From positions 18,162 to 74,753 of the forward strand of contig DBRA01000071.1 in NCBI GenBank assembly GCA_002305445.1: DNA of 56,592 bases. Direction: 5' to 3'. Positions within the stretch are counted from its first letter, which is position 1; every line of letters begins with the position of its first letter. This DNA is from Clostridiales bacterium UBA1380 (GTDB lineage: Bacteria > Bacillota > Clostridia > Oscillospirales > CAG-272). A program made the translations under genes and the position numbers. The notes under the pieces are model-generated. The model did not search any database. It worked only from the letters and a program-made list of their open reading frames with translations, and was not told where the DNA came from. Shown piece after piece: positions 17,063-24,714 of this stretch.

Positions 17063-18001
17063 TTACTTGCGCTTTTTGATTATTTTCGCGACGCAGGCGG
17101 ATAAAACGGCGCCGAGCGACGCGATAAAGGCGATATCGCCGGTGGCGGGAGCGGATGTTACCGTTTCGACAGGTGCAGCGGCAGCCGTTTCCTCTTCCGC
17201 GGGAGCGGCCGTCTCTTCTGCCGGCGCCGCGGTCTCCTCCGCTGCGGCAGCGGTGTCAAAAACCTTATAATCCTCCACGAACTCTATATTGTCGATGTAA
17301 AATTTATCGCCGCCGATCAAGTAATCGCTGTAGTCCCAGAAAAGGTACACTCCCTTGACGTCGGACATATTCGCGGGCGTGCCGGCATCGAGCGCATCCC
17401 AGTTTGCGTTCGAGCGGATCCAGAAATCAGCCACAGGAAACGCGAAATATCCCTTAAATCCGTACACATCGGAATTCTGGGCGTCGCCGAAGCATCCGTC
17501 GCCGCCGTGCTCCATCTCGACCCATTCGGACGAACCGTCGGCAAGGTAGTAGAACAAGCATCCCGCCTCGTCGACTTCGTCGGTCGTGAAGAGCGAATAT
17601 GTACTGTCGATCACGCCCCAGTTTGCCTTTCGGAAACCCATGTCGGTGAGGTCCATCCAAATGCGCAGGTATTTCGCGCCGGTATAGTCGGAGGGTATGC
17701 CGGATTTCTCTCCGAAGAGGTAAAGACCCACGTTGTCGGTTGCGTCTTCGTAAATTTCAAGCGCTTTCGATCCGCCGACGCCCTTACCGTCGACAATTGC
17801 AGCGGCTTCAAGCCCGTTCTGTCCGCCGCTATCCCAGTTGCCGATCCAGTAGTCGGCGGCGTCTTCCGCATTGTAAACCGGGTTGCCGCCTGCGGTGAAG
17901 TTGGTCCACGAATCAAAGTCCGTGAAAACGGCGGCGCTGACGGCCGAGGTCATCGCGACAGTCATAATAAGCGCCATTGCGACAAGGATAATCTTCTTCA
18001 T
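17063..18001 (-). CDS. Secreted CBM-like surface protein with APATGD anchor-like tail
   Basis: A 312-residue protein with an N-terminal signal peptide (IILVAMALIMTVAMTSAVSAA). A beta-rich domain of about 220 residues follows. Its layout (GGSKALEI, YLRIWMDLTD, DVKGVYLFWDYS, FYIDNIEF) resembles carbohydrate-binding jelly-roll domains such as CBM11/CIA30-like folds. Next comes an Ala/Pro/Glu/Thr-rich linker with EETAAPAEE repeats, the motif SAPATGD, a hydrophobic segment and KKRK. That tail is laid out like sortase or membrane anchors, although the motif is not classic LPXTG. No catalytic motif is visible. It probably binds glycans at the cell surface, upstream of a solute-binding lipoprotein. 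Confidence 0.7.
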   Translation of the reverse strand: MKKIILVAMALIMTVAMTSAVSAAVFTDFDSWTNFTAGGNPVYNAEDAADYWIGNWDSGGQNGLEAAAIVDGKGVGGSKALEIYEDATDNVGLYLFGEKSGIPSDYTGAKYLRIWMDLTDMGFRKANWGVIDSTYSLFTTDEVDEAGCLFYYLADGSSEWVEMEHGGDGCFGDAQNSDVYGFKGYFAFPVADFWIRSNANWDALDAGTPANMSDVKGVYLFWDYSDYLIGGDKFYIDNIEFVEDYKVFDTAAAAEETAAPAEETAAPAEEETAAAAPVETVTSAPATGDIAFIASLGAVLSACVAKIIKKRK

Positions 18002-18098
18002 CAGCGTTTACCTCCAGATTTTTTAATAGAACAACACTGCCGGAAACGCGGGGGGGTAAATACACAACAATTTAAGCAAATTGTCGTCTAATGAGCAT

Positions 18099-18127
18099 AC
18101 TATAGCACATTATACAATTATTGTCAA
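18099..18127 (-). promoter_or_regulatory. Promoter of the CBM-like surface-protein gene
   Basis: Minus-strand TTGACA (18122-18127) and TATAGT (18099-18104), spacing 17. The leader holds a CAATTT-AAGC-AAATTG hairpin, a run of seven C residues and a GGAGG ribosome site. Confidence 0.65.
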
Positions 18128-18203
18128 CATATACAGTTCTGTTCGGTTTCATTTATTTTGATAATTATTCATATATTTTTTATTTTATCGGGCGCATGCA
18201 TCA

Positions 18204-19964
18204 TCATTCGGCAGTATACGCAAACGTCAGAGGTTTTTCGCACGCAGCGCCGTAGCAGTCGTATGCCGTTACGGTGACTGTGTAAGTCGTGCCGGCTTTT
18301 ATGCCCGCCATCGAAATCGTGATCTCTTCGGGCAGCGGTTCTATATAATAATCCGAAAAAACGCTGTAGGACTTCTCCTTCTTTCCGTCGCTCATCGTAA
18401 GCGTGTATGAGTATACGCATTCGTCGTCATGCGCCTGCGGGAACGTGAAGCTGACACGCGTGCCGTTTGCGGTCATTCCGGTCGGCACAATCACGGCGTC
18501 TTCGTCGAAATAAGGCGCAGCGGCAGCGCTCCAGCGATCGCGCGTGTAAGTGAATGCAGACGGGTCGGACGGGCGCGGCACATACCACACAAGCTGCTCA
18601 TCCGGCGCGCCTTCGTTCTGTCGCGTGAAAAACTCGCCGGTCAGAATGTTGAACGGCATTATCTTAACGCGGTTCTGCGTGTCCACCTCGATTATATAAA
18701 ACTGCGCGGCGGAAGATGCGTTCGGCGGTATCGTACCGTATGACATGCCGGAGTTCATCTCGAAGTACGACAGCGTTCCTGTGCCGAGAGCTGTGTATTT
18801 GTCCTGATAAATCGAGCGCGGATTGTTTATGGGGCCGTGGCTGTGCCCCGAGAAGTCAATTATGTTCGGGTATTTGTCGAAAATAGTTCCGAGCTGTTCT
18901 GTGTACCACTCCTCGGACACATAGACGGTATCTTTGATATGATGGTGCTGGAACACAAATACGGGCGACTCCGGCGCGTCGCCGACAGCTTCGCGGAGCA
19001 CCTCGTCGAGCCAATCGTACTTGACCGTGTAGTCGCTGCCGTTCGATGGACTGACCGAGACGAAATGTATGCCGTTTATCACGTTGTGCTGATCGGCACT
19101 CTGACCCATAACCCTCTCGAAGACAGTCTGCGAACCGCCGAAGAACTCGTGATTGCCCATCGCGCAGATGAACTGCGTACCCTCGCGGATGTTATCCTCA
19201 ACAATGGTGCGGAAGCGCTTCAGCTGCGTCGCACTGCCGTGGTCGGTGACGTCGCCGGCGAAGACGACGGCGTCGAGATTTTTATACCCCTGCGTGTCGG
19301 CGTAATTGTATGAGTATTCGAACAGCTTCTTCAGGCGGTCGCACTCGACGGATTCGTGTTCTTTTATATGGACGTCGGACGCGACGGCGAATCGCAGGAC
19401 GGGTGTGAAGCCGGAGTAATCGTCGCCGTTTCGGTCGAGCGCTCCCGCAAGAACGATCGTATCATCCGCCGCCAGCGCTTCGCCGCCGTTCACAAACCGC
19501 TCCGTGAAGTCCGCCGCAGCTTTTATCGTTGCGCGGTCGGTCTTCCCTGCGATAACGACGGTATTATCCGAAAATGCCATAACAACGTAGTCCTCCTCAC
19601 CCGCCATGCCGACGGCGGTTTCGTAATAGGTCGCGTCCGAGCCGGCGGGGCGGAGCGCCGCGCCGCCTATTATGATGCGCGGCGCGTTCTCCGCATCCGC
19701 TCCGTACATCATGTCGGCGTCGTTCGTCAGCTTGACGTCTGCGGAGAACGCGTCGCTCATCGCTTTGCGCAGCCTGACCGCCGCATCGATTATCGGGTCC
19801 GATGCGGATTCCGGGCGGATTATGACGCAGGATGCGACGTCGATAATGTTGTCAGCGATGTTCTGTGGTGTATCATCGCCGCTTACTGGTTCGCCGCTGC
19901 CGGTGCAGGCCGTCGATGCTGCGGTCAACGCAAGCATAATGACAAGTGCGATAAATCTTTTCAT
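18204..19964 (-). CDS. Metallophosphoesterase lipoprotein
   Basis: A 586-residue secreted calcineurin-type phosphoesterase. The signal peptide ends near STAC. Residues about 30-190 form an N-terminal domain without clear motifs. The catalytic domain has all metal motifs: ASDVHIKEH, FAGDVTDHG, AMGNHEF, FQHHH and FSGHSHG. A fibronectin-III-like C-terminal domain follows (VSFTFPQAHDD to the end). It likely hydrolyses phosphate esters outside the cell. An in-frame GTG at 19973 is an alternative start. ATG at 19964 begins the signal peptide cleanly (MKRFIALVIML). It is monocistronic with its own promoter. Confidence 0.87.
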   Translation of the reverse strand: MKRFIALVIMLALTAASTACTGSGEPVSGDDTPQNIADNIIDVASCVIIRPESASDPIIDAAVRLRKAMSDAFSADVKLTNDADMMYGADAENAPRIIIGGAALRPAGSDATYYETAVGMAGEEDYVVMAFSDNTVVIAGKTDRATIKAAADFTERFVNGGEALAADDTIVLAGALDRNGDDYSGFTPVLRFAVASDVHIKEHESVECDRLKKLFEYSYNYADTQGYKNLDAVVFAGDVTDHGSATQLKRFRTIVEDNIREGTQFICAMGNHEFFGGSQTVFERVMGQSADQHNVINGIHFVSVSPSNGSDYTVKYDWLDEVLREAVGDAPESPVFVFQHHHIKDTVYVSEEWYTEQLGTIFDKYPNIIDFSGHSHGPINNPRSIYQDKYTALGTGTLSYFEMNSGMSYGTIPPNASSAAQFYIIEVDTQNRVKIMPFNILTGEFFTRQNEGAPDEQLVWYVPRPSDPSAFTYTRDRWSAAAAPYFDEDAVIVPTGMTANGTRVSFTFPQAHDDECVYSYTLTMSDGKKEKSYSVFSDYYIEPLPEEITISMAGIKAGTTYTVTVTAYDCYGAACEKPLTFAYTAE

Positions 19965-20003
19965 ATCGCTCACTCATGCGTTCATCATCGTTCATTTTGC
20001 ATC

Positions 20004-20032
20004 ATTATACCGCACAATCTCAAATATTTCAA
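20004..20032 (-). promoter_or_regulatory. Promoter of the metallophosphoesterase lipoprotein gene
   Basis: Minus-strand TTGAAA (20027-20032) and TATAAT (20004-20009) with 17-base spacing lie directly upstream of the start codon region. Confidence 0.65.
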
Positions 20033-20072
20033 TAACAGTTATTATATTATTTAAATTTTATTTATCGACTTT

Positions 20073-20717
20073 TTACTTTATTCTTCTGTATGTTTCGCGG
20101 TCGCGCGTCAATATGCCCATGCCGATCATCTCACGGCGGATCGTGCAGTAGTCCTCGTGATATCGTTCAATAATAGCGTTCGCTTCCCGCTCGTCGTAGT
20201 CGCGACCGATTTCAAACGACTTCGCGATTTCACGCAGGACAATCTCGCGCTTCTTGCGCTGAACAGGTATCGACACGAGCCTCCCGTACTTGATGAACGA
20301 CGAGAGCACGGTCTTCTCGTATTCGGCTCGGCGCAGCTCGTCCTCCGCGCCCGGACGCGGCAGAATGAGCTCGCCGAGCGTCCGACCGAGAAAACCCGGT
20401 TCAAGCGAATACATTATATAAAACTGATCGCGGCGGCTTTTGACGATTCGCGCCGCCTCCAGCTTTTTTAAGTGGAAGCAGACCGTCGCGGGAGTGAGTC
20501 CGACCTGTTTCGCTAGCAGCTCCGGATAGCTCTCGCCCTGCCGCAGCGCAGAGACGATGTCGTAGCGCGATTTGTCGCCGAGCAGGCGGAAAAGTTCCAC
20601 GGCGCGGCTGTAATCCTCCGGCTCCGTCGGCTTATTAATGCTGTTATCCGGCGCTGTGTCTTTTTTCAACACCATGCAGTCCGGTGCAATGTTTTTTTCA
20701 TTATTATTATAGATCAA
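20073..20717 (-). CDS. ArsR-family regulator fused to a DUF2087 domain
   Basis: About 214 residues. The first half is an ArsR-type winged helix (LFRLLGDKSRYDIVSALRQGESYPELLAKQVGLTPATVCFHLKKL). The second half, VQRKKREIVLREIAKSFEIGRDYDEREANAIIERYHEDYCTIRREMIGMGIL, matches the DUF2087 pattern. No cysteine pair typical of arsenic or zinc sensors is obvious. The start is probably TTG at 20717, because GGAGG lies eight bases before it. The GTG at 20726 overlaps that site. Its start overlaps the end of the preceding helical-protein gene by 11 bases, so translation is coupled. It probably represses the operon through a palindrome at 22287-22300. Confidence 0.83.
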   Translation of the reverse strand: MIYNNNEKNIAPDCMVLKKDTAPDNSINKPTEPEDYSRAVELFRLLGDKSRYDIVSALRQGESYPELLAKQVGLTPATVCFHLKKLEAARIVKSRRDQFYIMYSLEPGFLGRTLGELILPRPGAEDELRRAEYEKTVLSSFIKYGRLVSIPVQRKKREIVLREIAKSFEIGRDYDEREANAIIERYHEDYCTIRREMIGMGILTRDRETYRRIK

Positions 20718-21693
20718 GAGTGTCACCTCCCATATCGGCGCGGACGGCGCGGAAACTTTCCATCAGAGAATAATAGGCGTCGAGGCAGAAGTCTAGTTCG
20801 GAGCGTTCGCGGTCGTTCGCATGCTCGCGTTTATGTTCCTTATCGTCTGCTGCTTCGCGGAGCCCGAGCATAGCGGCCGTATACAGTCCGAGCTCCGCCC
20901 TCTCATATTCGTCCGCACATTTCCGCCATGCTGCTTCAAAGCGCCCGGTGTTATCGCTTTGGTTTAGAAGCTCGTTAAAATGCTGCATCATATAGCGGCT
21001 GCCGCTGCGGCCGAAGCGGCGGTTGTTGCGCAGGATCGATTCGGCATAACCGCACACGGCGTCGCTGCGTATCTTCGCCTCGCACCAGTCGGAAATGCAA
21101 TCGCTGCGCCTCGGCTCCAATTCGGCGGCTATCGCCTTCCATTTACCTGCCTCGCGCTCGACCGCGGCGAACATCGCGTGATATAACCGGTCCGAGCGGT
21201 AGGTTTGCAATGCCCACGTTATGCCGGCGTCTAAAGCGGCGGCGCGCCATCTGTCGGCGAGTTCCGCCAGCGCGATAAGGCGTGAATTGATATACGCGCG
21301 TTCCCGGTCGCTGCCGCCGTATTGCGCATAACGCTTATCAAACTCCGCCCGGAGCGTGAACATCGCGTCGGCGTATACCGATAATGCGCGTCCGGCGGAC
21401 TTGTATTCGCTCTTGAAGCCGTCGTATTCGCGCGGCAGCGTTTCGGCGAAAGCAACCGTATCACCGCGCAGGTAAAATTCTTTTTCGCATCTGTCCGACG
21501 CCGCAAGATAATCTATCTCGGGCTCGCGGAACATCGGTCCGCGCGCGATGCCGAGCGACGCAAGCACTCCGCGTATGTTTCGCACATCAAACGTGTTGCC
21601 GTCATTTTCGGCGGCATCAAGTTCATTATCGTACGATGACTTCAGCTTCAGCCAAGCATCGCCGAGTGCGGCGTACATATCCTTGTAATCCAT
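20707..21693 (-). CDS. Unrecognised all-helical protein containing two related units
   Basis: A 328-residue soluble, charged, apparently all-helical protein that I do not recognise. Its first half aligns by eye with the whole of the 164-residue upstream neighbour (MDxxxLY start; TFDVRNIRGVLASLGI against ERRVLSIRSNIASLGV). Its second half again begins LYHAMFAAVEREAGKWKAIAAEL and ends LDAYYSLMESFRAVRADMG, like LDAYNDLFAAWEDARVAAG of the neighbour. It therefore looks like a tandem duplication. No catalytic motif, signal or membrane segment is seen. ATG at 21693 follows GAGG by nine bases, and the paralogue alignment supports it over the GTG at 21708. Second gene of the operon. Confidence 0.75.
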   Translation of the reverse strand: MDYKDMYAALGDAWLKLKSSYDNELDAAENDGNTFDVRNIRGVLASLGIARGPMFREPEIDYLAASDRCEKEFYLRGDTVAFAETLPREYDGFKSEYKSAGRALSVYADAMFTLRAEFDKRYAQYGGSDRERAYINSRLIALAELADRWRAAALDAGITWALQTYRSDRLYHAMFAAVEREAGKWKAIAAELEPRRSDCISDWCEAKIRSDAVCGYAESILRNNRRFGRSGSRYMMQHFNELLNQSDNTGRFEAAWRKCADEYERAELGLYTAAMLGLREAADDKEHKREHANDRERSELDFCLDAYYSLMESFRAVRADMGGDTLDL

Positions 21694-21709
21694 TATAATA
21701 TACCTCACG

Positions 21710-22204
21710 TTATGCCGTATATTTTACAGCGACGCTTTCCGCCGACGGCAGACCCGCAGCGACGCGCGCGTCCTCCCATGCGGCGAAAAGATCGTTATAC
21801 GCGTCAAGCTCCGTTCGGAGCGTAAACGCGCGGTCGATATCTTCATATTTTTCGGCATTATCGAGTTCGCCGCGTATGCGGTCGACAAAGGTGCGGCTGA
21901 GCCACAGCACTGTGTTGACATAAGTCACGAAAGCGTGCAGCTCGTCCGGATCCATCCCGGCCGTCAACACATCGAGCAGACCCGGATAACGGCGGTTCAT
22001 GAACAGGTTCGAGTAGTTTTCGCGTTTCCATTCGTAGCTGAATCTGCTGAAATTAACTCCGAGCGACGCGATATTGGAACGTATCGACAGCACGCGCCGC
22101 TCCGTTATCGCGTTTTTATCGAGCGCGGCAAGGCGCGCTTTACATTCGCTCCGCATTTTCTCGGCGGCGCTTGACATGTTTTTGTATAGTTCATGTGCGT
22201 CCAT
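21710..22204 (-). CDS. Unrecognised helical protein, single-unit paralogue of its neighbour
   Basis: A 164-residue predicted helical protein without signal peptide or recognisable family. It begins MDAHELYKNMSSAAEKM, has RSNIASLGVNFSRF near residue 42 and ends with LDAYNDLFAAWEDARVAAG. These three landmarks recur in each half of the next protein. It is rich in Arg, Glu, Tyr and Trp, suggesting a soluble binding or scaffold protein. It is the first gene of the operon, about 44 bases behind a perfect promoter, with GAGAGG before the ATG. Function unknown. Confidence 0.72.
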   Translation of the reverse strand: MDAHELYKNMSSAAEKMRSECKARLAALDKNAITERRVLSIRSNIASLGVNFSRFSYEWKRENYSNLFMNRRYPGLLDVLTAGMDPDELHAFVTYVNTVLWLSRTFVDRIRGELDNAEKYEDIDRAFTLRTELDAYNDLFAAWEDARVAAGLPSAESVAVKYTA

Positions 22205-22254
22205 GAAACCTCTCCCCTCTCTTTAAGCAGGCGCTATCTCCCGCCTATAGTGTT

Positions 22255-22310
22255 ATTATATTCATCTAATCACTTTCTGTCAATAGTGATTATATAATCA
22301 TCTAATTAAT
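22255..22310 (-). promoter_or_regulatory. Perfect promoter with palindromic operator for the helical-protein/ArsR operon
   Basis: Minus-strand TTGACA (22278-22283) and TATAAT (22255-22260) are exactly 17 apart. Directly upstream is the perfect 14-bp palindrome TGATTATATAATCA (22287-22300). The element ATTAGATGA followed by an AT-rich TATAAT occurs twice, once over the palindrome and once in the promoter spacer. This is a likely binding site for the ArsR protein encoded at the operon end. Confidence 0.75.
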
Positions 22311-22323
22311 TTTCGGAAGATAT

Positions 22324-22353
22324 AAAAAAAGACGGCCGTAGCCGTCGTTTTTT
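22324..22353. terminator. Terminator of the 22.4-kb lipoprotein gene
   Basis: Stem GACGGC / GCCGTC (22331-22336, 22341-22346) with loop CGTA is flanked by seven A and seven T residues, so it works in both directions. Confidence 0.88.
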
Positions 22354-22356
22354 TCT

Positions 22357-22989
22357 TTAATAGGTCGGGCTATCAAGCCGCCAGCCGTTATCGGTGTTGA
22401 CAAGCTTCAGCCGGACGTCGACGTCCGGCTTGCCGTCCACAAAGCTCGGGACGATGACCGTCATGAACCGGTCGCTGATCCGCTCGAACGTCATCGAATC
22501 GGTGTCGTAGGTGCGATCCGCTATCGTCGATGCGATGTTTGCGTTGACGGTCAGGACGCCGTAATCCTCTATGTAGCGCGCATAAACGGCGCCGATTGTC
22601 GTCGTCCCGTCTTCGCCGCTCTCGCCGGAGACGCCGGCAAATGCGACTTCATAAAGGATCTTGCAATAGGCGGGCGTGAAGACCTTCTCCGTCGCTTCTT
22701 TTATCGCGCTGATCGACTGATACGGGCAGTCGTGCGCGACGGGATGATATATCAGCGCGTCCACGTCGGCATCCGCGGCTTCAGCCGCGCTTTCGATCAG
22801 CGCCGAACCGGCCGATTTTTCATATGGCAGCCCGTCGCCGTAATAGATTTCGTTCAGCTCAAGCGACGCATCGATCAGCGACGCCACGATCCCGCGGGCT
22901 TCGTCTTCGCTCGGCCCGTACGAGCAGCCGCAAAGCGCTGACGCCGATAAAACCGCGGTTAAAATCAATGCGGCGAATCTTTTTATCAT
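22357..22989 (-). CDS. Hypothetical lipoprotein
   Basis: A 210-residue lipoprotein with the signal IKRFAALILTAVLSASALCGC (lipidated Cys at about residue 22). The mature part is acidic and ends in a beta-rich VDVRLKLVNTDNGWRLDSPTY segment, a layout seen in NTF2-like or DUF lipoproteins that measure or bind envelope components. I do not recognise a specific family. The ATG at 22989 overlaps the terminal codons of deoB, with GGAGG ten bases upstream, so it is co-translated with deoB. Confidence 0.7.
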   Translation of the reverse strand: MIKRFAALILTAVLSASALCGCSYGPSEDEARGIVASLIDASLELNEIYYGDGLPYEKSAGSALIESAAEAADADVDALIYHPVAHDCPYQSISAIKEATEKVFTPAYCKILYEVAFAGVSGESGEDGTTTIGAVYARYIEDYGVLTVNANIASTIADRTYDTDSMTFERISDRFMTVIVPSFVDGKPDVDVRLKLVNTDNGWRLDSPTY

Positions 22990-22994
22990 AACGG

Positions 22995-24125
22995 TCAACC
23001 CTCCGTATTAAACAGCCTTAGTATCGTCTCTGCGACGAAGCCGAAATCCTTCCCGCCGAGGTCGCCGCTCACGCCGGTGCCGAGCGCGAGATACGGAACG
23101 TATTCGCGCGTATGGTCGGTCGTCGGATAACCGGGATCGCAGCCGTGGTCGGCGGTGACGACGAGCGCGTCCGTCGGGCGCATACGTCCGATGAAGCCGC
23201 ACAGCCAGCGATCAAACTCGGAAATCGCCCGCGCGTAGCCGTCGATGTCGTTGCGGTGCCCGTAGAGCATGTCGAAGTCCACGAGGTTCGCGAAGCAGAG
23301 CCCGTCGAAATCGGATGCGGCGGCTTCATCGATGCGGCGCATCCCGTCGTCGTTCGACACGGTCGAAACGGACGATGTTATGCCGCGCCCCGCGAAAATG
23401 TCGCGTATCTTGCCGATCGCGATGACGTCGCGGCCGGCGTCCGACAGTTTGTCGAGCAGCGTCGGCGCGGGCGGCGGAAGCGCGAAGTCATGGCGGCGCG
23501 CGGTGCGCGTATAGGGCCATTCGCCCTCGAACGGGCGCGCTATGACGCGGCCCGCGTCGGTGACGGCGCGAACGGCTTCGCATATGCGGTACAGTTCCTC
23601 CACCGGCACGACGCTCTCGTGCGCGGCGATCTGAACGACGCTGTCGGCGGAGGTGTATATGATGAGCGCGCCGGTTTCGACGTGCTCGCGCCCGTAGTCG
23701 CGTATCACCTCGGTGCCGGAGTACGGCTTGCCGCAGAGCAGCGGGCGGCCCGCGGCTTTCGAAAACGTCTCCATCTCTTCGGCGGAGAAACCGTTTTCCC
23801 ACGTGCGCATCGGCTTCGGCGACACGACACCGCAGAGCTCCCAGTGTCCGATCACGGTGTCCTTGCCCGCGGATCGTTCGCGCAGCCGCGCGTACGCGGC
23901 GCCGGGGCGAAGCTTCATCACCGGATACTTTTTGCCGGAGAGGCGGCCGACCTCGAAAAGGCCGAGCGCTGCGAGCGTTCGCGCGTCGAAGCGCGGGGAC
24001 GACGCGACGGACGCCAAAGTGTCGGCAGCCGCGCAGCCGTCGATACCCGCATCGCCGAAGTCGGCGGCGTCCGGCGCGGCTCCGCAGCCGAAGCTGTCGG
24101 CCACAATAAAGAATACGCGCTTCAT
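22995..24125 (-). CDS. deoB: Phosphopentomutase
   Basis: A 376-residue alkaline-phosphatase-superfamily enzyme that interconverts ribose/deoxyribose 1-phosphate and 5-phosphate in nucleoside salvage. The start FFIVADSFGCGAAPDA carries the first metal Asp. KDTVIGHWELCG carries the phosphorylated threonine region. FANLVDFDMLYGHRND and VVTADHGCDPGYPTTDHTREYVP hold the remaining metal ligands. The length is near the family norm (about 390). ATG at 24125 was chosen because the extension upstream to 24194 is not family sequence. It is followed by a lipoprotein gene. Its -35 box abuts that of the divergent zur operon. Confidence 0.94.
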   Translation of the reverse strand: MKRVFFIVADSFGCGAAPDAADFGDAGIDGCAAADTLASVASSPRFDARTLAALGLFEVGRLSGKKYPVMKLRPGAAYARLRERSAGKDTVIGHWELCGVVSPKPMRTWENGFSAEEMETFSKAAGRPLLCGKPYSGTEVIRDYGREHVETGALIIYTSADSVVQIAAHESVVPVEELYRICEAVRAVTDAGRVIARPFEGEWPYTRTARRHDFALPPPAPTLLDKLSDAGRDVIAIGKIRDIFAGRGITSSVSTVSNDDGMRRIDEAAASDFDGLCFANLVDFDMLYGHRNDIDGYARAISEFDRWLCGFIGRMRPTDALVVTADHGCDPGYPTTDHTREYVPYLALGTGVSGDLGGKDFGFVAETILRLFNTEG

Positions 24126-24195
24126 GTGAATTATCTGACCTTGCCTTTCGTTTTTTCCACTCAAAATATGCGTAGAAATTATCGATGACTTCAAT

Positions 24196-24260
24196 ATTAT
24201 ATACTGTTTCTTAGAAAATTACAATAAACTATTGTAAACGGTTAAGTAAAGGTGTAAAAT
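24196..24260. promoter_or_regulatory. Back-to-back promoters for deoB and the zinc operon
   Basis: For deoB (minus): TTGTAA at 24219-24224 and TATAAT at 24196-24201, spacing 17. For zur (plus): TTGTAA at 24232-24237 and TAAAAT at 24255-24260, spacing 17. The two -35 boxes form a perfect palindrome TTACAATAAACTATTGTAA (24219-24237), so the two promoters cannot both be occupied at once. Confidence 0.75.
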
Positions 24261-24280
24261 GATAATGATAATCATAATCA
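24260..24280 (+). promoter_or_regulatory. Fur/Zur box
   Basis: GATAATGATAATCATAATC (24261-24279) differs from the classic 19-bp Fur box at one base and starts directly after the -10 element. The first gene of the operon is a Fur-family regulator, so this is its probable operator for zinc-dependent autorepression. Confidence 0.85.
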
Positions 24281-24291
24281 AAGAGGCATGA

Positions 24292-24714
24292 ATGGCAAGA
24301 ACAGGATACCACACAAGACAACGCGAGCTGATCGCCGATTTCTTAAAAACGCACGAAGGGGAGCATGTGCGCGCCGCGGATATAGCCGCGCACTTAGCGG
24401 TAAGCGGTTCGCCCGTAGGCGTCGCAACCGTGTACCGCACGCTCGACATGATGACGAAGTCGGGCGAAGTGAAAAAGTACATCGACCCGGACGCGGGCGC
24501 GTGCTATGTGTTCGCGTCGCAGCCGTGCGACAGCAGGCACTACCATTTGAAATGCAGCGGATGCGGAAAGCTGATCCACCTCGACTGCAGCATGATGAGC
24601 GACCTCGAGGTGCACATCGCGAGGGAGCACAGCTTCGAGCTCGACCCCGGGCGTACGGTCTTTTACGGCACATGCGCGGAATGCGGCGCGAAAAGAAAGG
24701 ACAATGATAAATGA
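24292..24714 (+). CDS. zur: Fur-family zinc uptake regulator (Zur)
   Basis: A 140-residue Fur-family repressor: a winged helix (residues about 5-80, with VGVATVYRTLDMM as the DNA-recognition region) followed by the dimerisation/metal domain. The structural zinc cysteine pairs CSGC and CAEC are present, and HYHLKC supplies regulatory histidines. Its placement as first gene of a znuABC operon indicates zinc sensing, although the operator resembles the iron Fur consensus. Its stop overlaps the znuA start by four bases (ATGA), giving translational coupling. ATG at 24292 follows AGAGG by five bases. Confidence 0.9.
   Translation: MARTGYHTRQRELIADFLKTHEGEHVRAADIAAHLAVSGSPVGVATVYRTLDMMTKSGEVKKYIDPDAGACYVFASQPCDSRHYHLKCSGCGKLIHLDCSMMSDLEVHIAREHSFELDPGRTVFYGTCAECGAKRKDNDK

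Noticed and set aside
20073..20717. Arsenic or metal resistance role for the ArsR-type gene
   Set aside because: No metal-binding cysteine motif, no arsenic genes nearby, and the C-terminal DUF2087 domain indicates a different subgroup.
23112..24188. 358-codon plus-strand frame opposite deoB
   Set aside because: Antisense shadow of deoB; it also runs through the deoB promoter.
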